Source of the DNA: Rhodospirillales bacterium
Lineage (GTDB): Bacteria > Pseudomonadota > Alphaproteobacteria > Acetobacterales > Acetobacteraceae
DNA: 10,059 nucleotides
Assembly: GCA_018971455.1 (NCBI GenBank)
Contig: JAGXAV010000040.1
Span: forward strand, 1-10,059
Reading direction: 5' to 3'
Below the pieces are notes generated by a model that had not been told where the DNA came from, made no database searches, and was given only the letters and a program-made list of their open reading frames with translations. Made by a program: the position numbers and the translations under genes. Below are positions 4,846 to 10,059 of the stretch, in pieces; the stretch's first letter is position 1; each line of letters starts with the position of its first letter.

Positions 4846-7800
4846 ATGAGCCAGCGCATCGAAACCGGCGAGGCCTTCGTCTCCGCCTGGCATGCCAATG
4901 CGGATGCGCTGGCCGATACCTATACGCCCGACATGGAGCACGATGCCTGCGGCGTCGGGCTGATCGCCGCGCTTGACGGCAAGCGGCGGCGCGACATCGT
5001 CGAGGCCGGCATCAACGCGCTGCGCGCGGTGTGGCATCGCGGCGCCGTCGATGCCGACGGCAAGACCGGTGACGGTGCCGGCATCCATATCGAAATCCCG
5101 CAGGATTTTTTTGCCGAGGCGATTCGCCGCGGCGGCGACCGGTTGCGGCCGGGGCCGATCGGCGTCGGCCAGGTGTTTCTGCCCAAGACCGATCTTTCGG
5201 CGCAGGAGCGCTGCCGGCAGATCGTCGAGAGCGAGATCCTGGCGTTCGGCTATCAGATCTATGGCTGGCGGCAGGTGCCGATCAATGTCGAGTGCATCGG
5301 CGAGAAGGCCAATGCGACGCGACCGGAGATCGAGCAGATCATGCTGTGGAATCCGCGCCATGGCGGTGCGGGGGTGGATGAGGCGAGCTTCGAGCGCGAC
5401 CTCTATGTGATCCGCCGGCGCATCGAGAAGCAGGCCATCGCGGCGCAGATTCCCGAGCTGTATTTCTGCTCGCTGTCCTGCCGCTCGATCATCTACAAGG
5501 GCATGTTCCTGGCCGAGAGCCTGACGGAGTTCTATCCCGATCTGCTCGACGAGCGGTTCGTCTCGCGGTTTGCCATCTATCACCAGCGCTATTCGACCAA
5601 CACGTTTCCCACCTGGCGGTTGGCGCAGCCCTTCCGCATGCTGGCGCATAATGGCGAGATCAACACCGTCAGCGGCAACATCAACTGGATGAAGTCGCAC
5701 GAGACGCGGCTCTCCGACCCCGCGCTCGATGCCTACATGGATGATATCAAGCCGGTGATCCAAGCCGGCGGGTCCGACACGGCGACCTTGGACAATGTCT
5801 TCGAGGTGCTGGTGCGCGCCGGGCGCGATGCGCCGATGACCAAGGCGATGATGATCCCCGCGAGCATCGGCAATGACGCGACCATGCCGCAGGGGCATCG
5901 CGACCTGTTTCTGTACTGCAACGCGGTGATGGAGCCGTGGGACGGACCGGCGGCGATTGCCGCGACCGACGGACGCTGGGTGATTGCGGGGCTGGACCGC
6001 AATGGCCTGCGGCCGCTGCGCTACACCGTCAGCAACAGGGCCATGCTGGTGGTGGGCAGCGAGACCGGCATGGTCAAGCTCGACGAGAGCGAGGTGGTCG
6101 AGAAAGGCCGCGTCGGCCCCGGGCAGACCATCGGCGTCGATCTCGACGCGGCGGCGTTCTATGGCGACGAGGCGATGAAGGACATGCTGGCGGCGCGCCA
6201 GCCATTCAGCGAATGGTCCAAGCGCATCCGCCAGATCGACCACATCATCAAGACCGATGCGCCCGAGCCGGTGCTGTTCGAGGGCGAGGTGCTGCGCCGG
6301 CGGCAACTTGCCGTCGGGACGACGATGGAGGAGCTCGAGCTGATCCTGCACCCGATGGTCGAGGACGGGCAGGAGGCGACCGGCAGCATGGGCGACGACA
6401 CGCCGATTGCCGTGCTCTCGGAGAAATACCGCGGGCTGCACCACTACTTCCGCCAGGCCTTCAGCCAGGTGACCAACCCGCCGATCGACAGCCTGCGCGA
6501 GACGCGGGTGATGTCGCTCAAGACGCGTCTGGGCAATCTGGGCAACGTGCTCGACGAGGATTCGAGCCAGTTCGATCTGTTGCAGCTGGAAAGCCCGGTT
6601 CTGTCCAATGCCGAGTTCGCGGCGATGCGCGCGACGATGGCCGAGAGCGCCTGCGTGGTCGACTGCACCTTCCCGGTGAGCGAAGGCGAGACCGGGTTGC
6701 GTGCCGCGCTGGAGCGCATCCGCCGCGAGGCCGAGGAGGGCGTGCGGGCCGGTTGCACCCATGTGATCCTGACCGACGAGGCGACCGGGCCGGAGCGGGC
6801 GGGGATTCCCATGATCCTCGGTACGGCCGGGGTGCACACGCATCTGGTGCGTTCCTCGCTGCGAACCTTCACGAGCCTGAACGTGCGCGCCGCCGAGTGC
6901 ATGGACGTGCACAGCTTCGCCGTGCTGATCGGCGTCGGTGCGACGACGGTGAATGCCTACATGGCGCAGGAGAGCATCGCCGATCGCCACCGGCGCGGGC
7001 TGTTCGGCGAAATGTCGCTGAAGGATGCCGTGCAGCGCTTCAAGAAGGCGATCGACAAGGGTCTGCTCAAGACCATGTCCAAGATGGGCATCTCGGTCAT
7101 CTCCTCCTATCGCGGCGGCTACAGCTTCGAGGCGATCGGCCTGTCGCGGGCGCTCGTGGCGGAGTTCTTTCCCGGTATGCAGTCGCGCATCTCGGGCATT
7201 GGGTTGTCGGGCATCGCGCGCAAGGTGCTGACGCTGCATGCGGCGGCGTGGGAGGCCGAGCTGGTGAGCCTGCCGGTGGGCGGCATCTATAAGCTGCGCC
7301 GCAAGGGCGAGACCCATGCCTTCGACGGCGCGCTCATTCACATGCTGCAGGAGGCGGTGGCAAGCGACAGCTACCAGGCCTATCGCCGCTATGCCGACGC
7401 GGTGCGGCGCATGCCGCCGATCGCGCTGCGCGACCTGCTGGATTTCCGCGGCGTCGACGAAAATGGCGTGGGGCCGCAGGCGATTCCGGTGGACGAGGTG
7501 GAGAGTATCACCGAAATCCGCAAGCGGCTGGTCTCGCCGGGGATTTCCCTCGGCGCGCTGAGCCCGGAGGCGCATGAGACGCTGTCGATCGCGATGAACC
7601 GCATCGGCGCGCGCAGCGATTCCGGCGAGGGTGGCGAGGACCCGGCGCGCGCCAAGCCGCGGGCCAATGGTGACAACGCCTCCTCGGCGATCAAGCAGAT
7701 CGCCTCGGGGCGATTCGGCGTGACGGCGGAATATCTCAATGCCTGCCGGGAGATCGAGATCAAGGTGGCGCAGGGCGCCAAGCCTGGCGAGGGCGGGCAG

Positions 7801-9411
7801 CTGCCCGGCTTCAAGGTGACCGGGCTGATCGCCAAGCTGCGCCATTCGACGCCCGGGGTGATGCTGATCAGCCCGCCGCCGCATCACGATATCTATTCGA
7901 TCGAGGATCTCGCCCAGCTGATCTACGATCTCAAGCAGATCAACCCCGAGGCGACGGTGTGCGTGAAGCTGGTGGCGCGCAGCGGCATCGGCACGATCGC
8001 GGCGGGTGTCGCCAAGGCCAAGGCCGACGCGATCCTGATCTCGGGCCATTCCGGCGGCACAGGGGCGAGCCCGCAGACCTCGGTGAAATATGCTGGGCTG
8101 CCGTGGGAGATGGGGCTGTCGGAGGCGCATCAGGTGCTGATGCTGAACCGGCTGCGCCACAAGGTGAAGCTGCGCACCGATGGCGGGTTGAAGACCGGGC
8201 GCGACGTGGTGATCGCGGCGATGCTGGGGGCGGAGGAATTCGGCATCGGCACCGCCTCGCTGGTGGCGATGGGCTGCATCATGGTGCGTCAGTGCCATTC
8301 CAACACCTGCCCGGTGGGGGTGTGCACGCAGGACGAGAAGCTGCGCGCCAAGTTCGAGGGCACGCCGGAGAAGGTGATCAACCTGTTCAGCTTCATTGCC
8401 GAGGATGTGCGCCACATCCTGGCGGGCCTCGGGGTGCGCACGCTGGCCGAGGTGATCGGGCGGACCGATCTGCTGCACCAGGTCAGCCGCGGGTCGGAAT
8501 ACCTCGACGATCTCGACCTCAATCCGCTGCTGGTGCAGGCCGATCCGGGACCCTATGCGCGCTACTGCACCTTGCAGGGACGCAACGAGGTGCCAGAGAC
8601 GCTGGACGCGCAGATGATCGCCGATGCGGCGCCGCTGTTCGAGCAGGGCGAGAAGATGCAGTTGCAATACGGCATCCGCAACACGCACCGCGCCATCGGC
8701 ACGAAGATCAGCAGCCGCATCGTGCGCCGTTTCGGCATGACGGCGCTGCAGCCGGGACACCTGACGGTGCGGCTGCGGGGCTCCGCGGGGCAGTCGCTCG
8801 GCGCCTTCGGGGTACAGGGGCTGAAGTTGGAGGTGTTCGGCGATGCCAACGACTATGTCGGCAAGGGGCTGTCCGGCGCCACCATCGTGGTGCGGCCGGC
8901 GCCGTCTTCCGCGCTGATGAGCCAGCACAACACCATCATCGGCAATACCGTGCTCTATGGCGCGACCTCGGGCGAGCTATTCGCGGCCGGGCAGGCGGGC
9001 GAGCGTTTCGCCGTACGCAATTCCGGCGCGATCGCCGTGGTGGAGGGGTGTGGCTCCAACGGGTGCGAATACATGACCGGCGGCACGGTGGTGGTGCTGG
9101 GCAGCGTGGGCGACAATTTCGGCGCCGGGTTCACCGGCGGGATGGCCTTTGTCTATGACCCGGAAGGCCAGTTCGAATTGCGGCTCAATCGCGACACGCT
9201 GCTCTGGCAGCGCGTGGCGACCGCGCATTGGGAGGGCGTGCTGCGCGCCCTGGTCGAGCGCCATGCCGCGGAGACGGCGAGCCGGTATGCGCGCATGCTG
9301 GTGCAGGATTGGGACCGCGCATTGCCGCATTTCTGGCAGGTGGTGCCGAAGGAATATGTGAAATATCTGGAGGCGCCGCTGGGCGAGGAGGCGGCGGCGC
9401 TGCGCGCATAG
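4846..9411 (+). CDS. gltB: Glutamate synthase (NADPH) large (alpha) subunit
   Basis: A 1521-residue complex iron-sulfur flavoprotein, full length for the family. It hydrolyses glutamine in an N-terminal class II amidotransferase domain, channels the ammonia, and reductively aminates 2-oxoglutarate at FMN with electrons from GltD. C35 after EHDA is the expected nucleophile, exposed when a 34-residue propeptide is removed. Further amidotransferase motifs include HNGEINT at 268-274. A central linker domain follows (roughly 480-780). The FMN synthase domain includes GEGGED near 925, HSGGTGASP from 1068 and the cysteines C1144, C1150 and C1155 (C-x5-C-x4-C) of the [3Fe-4S] cluster. A glycine-rich beta-helix domain runs from about 1300 to 1480 and includes NGCEYMTGG. 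AAGGAG at 4833-4838, seven bases before the ATG, fixes the start. It is the last gene of a probable gltD-DUF2059-gltB operon. A run of seven T (5106-5112) in two Phe codons is unusual here. Confidence 0.98.
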   Translation: MSQRIETGEAFVSAWHANADALADTYTPDMEHDACGVGLIAALDGKRRRDIVEAGINALRAVWHRGAVDADGKTGDGAGIHIEIPQDFFAEAIRRGGDRLRPGPIGVGQVFLPKTDLSAQERCRQIVESEILAFGYQIYGWRQVPINVECIGEKANATRPEIEQIMLWNPRHGGAGVDEASFERDLYVIRRRIEKQAIAAQIPELYFCSLSCRSIIYKGMFLAESLTEFYPDLLDERFVSRFAIYHQRYSTNTFPTWRLAQPFRMLAHNGEINTVSGNINWMKSHETRLSDPALDAYMDDIKPVIQAGGSDTATLDNVFEVLVRAGRDAPMTKAMMIPASIGNDATMPQGHRDLFLYCNAVMEPWDGPAAIAATDGRWVIAGLDRNGLRPLRYTVSNRAMLVVGSETGMVKLDESEVVEKGRVGPGQTIGVDLDAAAFYGDEAMKDMLAARQPFSEWSKRIRQIDHIIKTDAPEPVLFEGEVLRRRQLAVGTTMEELELILHPMVEDGQEATGSMGDDTPIAVLSEKYRGLHHYFRQAFSQVTNPPIDSLRETRVMSLKTRLGNLGNVLDEDSSQFDLLQLESPVLSNAEFAAMRATMAESACVVDCTFPVSEGETGLRAALERIRREAEEGVRAGCTHVILTDEATGPERAGIPMILGTAGVHTHLVRSSLRTFTSLNVRAAECMDVHSFAVLIGVGATTVNAYMAQESIADRHRRGLFGEMSLKDAVQRFKKAIDKGLLKTMSKMGISVISSYRGGYSFEAIGLSRALVAEFFPGMQSRISGIGLSGIARKVLTLHAAAWEAELVSLPVGGIYKLRRKGETHAFDGALIHMLQEAVASDSYQAYRRYADAVRRMPPIALRDLLDFRGVDENGVGPQAIPVDEVESITEIRKRLVSPGISLGALSPEAHETLSIAMNRIGARSDSGEGGEDPARAKPRANGDNASSAIKQIASGRFGVTAEYLNACREIEIKVAQGAKPGEGGQLPGFKVTGLIAKLRHSTPGVMLISPPPHHDIYSIEDLAQLIYDLKQINPEATVCVKLVARSGIGTIAAGVAKAKADAILISGHSGGTGASPQTSVKYAGLPWEMGLSEAHQVLMLNRLRHKVKLRTDGGLKTGRDVVIAAMLGAEEFGIGTASLVAMGCIMVRQCHSNTCPVGVCTQDEKLRAKFEGTPEKVINLFSFIAEDVRHILAGLGVRTLAEVIGRTDLLHQVSRGSEYLDDLDLNPLLVQADPGPYARYCTLQGRNEVPETLDAQMIADAAPLFEQGEKMQLQYGIRNTHRAIGTKISSRIVRRFGMTALQPGHLTVRLRGSAGQSLGAFGVQGLKLEVFGDANDYVGKGLSGATIVVRPAPSSALMSQHNTIIGNTVLYGATSGELFAAGQAGERFAVRNSGAIAVVEGCGSNGCEYMTGGTVVVLGSVGDNFGAGFTGGMAFVYDPEGQFELRLNRDTLLWQRVATAHWEGVLRALVERHAAETASRYARMLVQDWDRALPHFWQVVPKEYVKYLEAPLGEEAAALRA

Positions 9412-9469
9412 GCCGGGCGCGCCGGCGGGTGGTTGGCGAAGTGCTGCGCGGGTGCCATAAGCGGCGCTG

Positions 9470-10059
9470 ATGCGCCTCGTATATCACCTGCCGCTCTGCC
9501 CCTATTCGCGCAAGGTCCGTCTCGTGCTGGCCGAGAAGCGCCTGCCGTTCGAGTTGCGCGTGGAGAAGGTGTGGGAAGGGCGCGCGGAGTATGTGCAGAC
9601 CAACCCCGCCGGCACGGTGCCGAGCTTCATCGAGGATGGTGGGCTGGCGGTCGCCGATTCAGGCGTGATCTGCGAATATCTCGAAGAGGCCTATCCGGAT
9701 ATCGCGCTGCTCGGCACGACGCTCGGCGAGCGGGTGGAGGTGCGCCGGCTGGTCGCCTGGTTCGACGGCAAGTTCGCCCGCGAGGTGACGGACCTGCTGA
9801 TCGGCGAGAAATACCTCAAACGCATTTCCGGCCGGGGACAGCCCGATGCCGGGGCGTTGCGCGCCGGCTACGCCAATTTGCGCGCGCATTTGCAGCATAT
9901 CGGCTGGCTCGCCGAGACGCGGAAGAACCTGGCCGGGAGTGCGATGTCGCTGGCCGATTTCGCGGCGGCCGCCCATCTGTCGGTGCTCGACTTCCTCGGC
10001 GATGTCGATTGGAGCCTGAGCCCGGCGGCGCGCGACTGGTATGCGCGGATGAAGTCCCG
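9470..10059 (+). CDS. Glutathione S-transferase family protein (3' end beyond the window)
   Basis: The first 196 residues of a cytosolic GST-fold protein. The thioredoxin-like N-terminal domain starts at once, with CPYSRKVR at 10-17 (C10 in the place of the catalytic Cys or Ser). TVPSF at 49-53 carries the cis-proline P51, and ADSGVICEYLEE from 62 carries D63-S64, which normally bind the gamma-glutamyl part of glutathione. The helical C-terminal domain includes SLADF at 160-164, the usual N-capping box. The substrate cannot be told; GSTs of this bacterial type act in detoxification or as glutathionyl transferases. The gap after gltB is 58 nt, with no clear terminator, promoter or ribosome site, so it may be read through from gltB or have its own weak start. 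I chose the ATG at 9470 because the beta-strand MRLVYH begins the domain directly. Confidence 0.9.
   Translation, partial: MRLVYHLPLCPYSRKVRLVLAEKRLPFELRVEKVWEGRAEYVQTNPAGTVPSFIEDGGLAVADSGVICEYLEEAYPDIALLGTTLGERVEVRRLVAWFDGKFAREVTDLLIGEKYLKRISGRGQPDAGALRAGYANLRAHLQHIGWLAETRKNLAGSAMSLADFAAAAHLSVLDFLGDVDWSLSPAARDWYARMKS

Noticed and set aside
4762..8928. Antisense open frame of 1388 codons on the minus strand within gltB
   Set aside because: Its translation is His-, Arg- and Ala-rich with no recognisable domain, and it mirrors a strong gltB gene. Very long stop-free antisense frames are expected at this GC content.
9412..9469. Possible terminator in the gltB-GST gap
   Set aside because: There is a GC-rich GCCGG/CCGGC motif but no stable hairpin followed by a T run.

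Overview
This is a GC-rich window (roughly 70% G+C in the genes, by eye) from the chromosome of an alphaproteobacterium. A Rhodospirillales or Acetobacteraceae-like member is most likely. The reasons are the short RNase D without an HRDC domain next to an arabinose-5-phosphate isomerase, the NDUFA9-like NAD(P)-binding protein, and a GltB/GltD pair that resembles the Azospirillum NADPH-dependent enzyme as I remember it. The taxonomic call is inference. I see no insertion sequence, phage gene, CRISPR array, toxin-antitoxin pair or other sign of an accessory region.

Left part, minus strand (about 1-1620): a tRNA-Leu with anticodon CAG is followed within 3 to 24 nt by the gene for RNase D, then by a KdsD/KpsF-type arabinose-5-phosphate isomerase that runs off the left edge. 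KdsD makes the precursor of Kdo for lipopolysaccharide. In related bacteria lptC, lptA, lptB and rpoN often follow it, and here they would lie outside the window. A plausible sigma-70-type promoter precedes the tRNA.

Middle (about 1620-2850): a divergent promoter region drives the tRNA/rnd/kdsD side leftwards and an NDUFA9-type atypical SDR gene rightwards. A 194-bp gene-free stretch follows. It is clearly less GC-rich (about 51% over 2661-2780), carries a small perfect hairpin and tiny reading frames, and probably holds the regulatory region of the next operon.

Right part, plus strand (2850-9411): gltD (small subunit of glutamate synthase), a small exported DUF2059-type protein, and gltB (large subunit) are packed with gaps of 5 and 23 nt, so they are probably one operon. 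GltB and GltD together form GOGAT, which makes two glutamates from glutamine and 2-oxoglutarate with NADPH. The order gltD-(secreted protein)-gltB, with an envelope protein between two subunits of a cytosolic enzyme, is the oddest point of gene organisation here. A glutathione S-transferase-like gene begins at 9470 and is cut by the right edge.

Overall this is a core-genome housekeeping region. I did not find a convincing new system. The points worth a second look are the tRNA-Leu/RNase D adjacency, the interrupted glt operon, and the unexplained leader before gltD.
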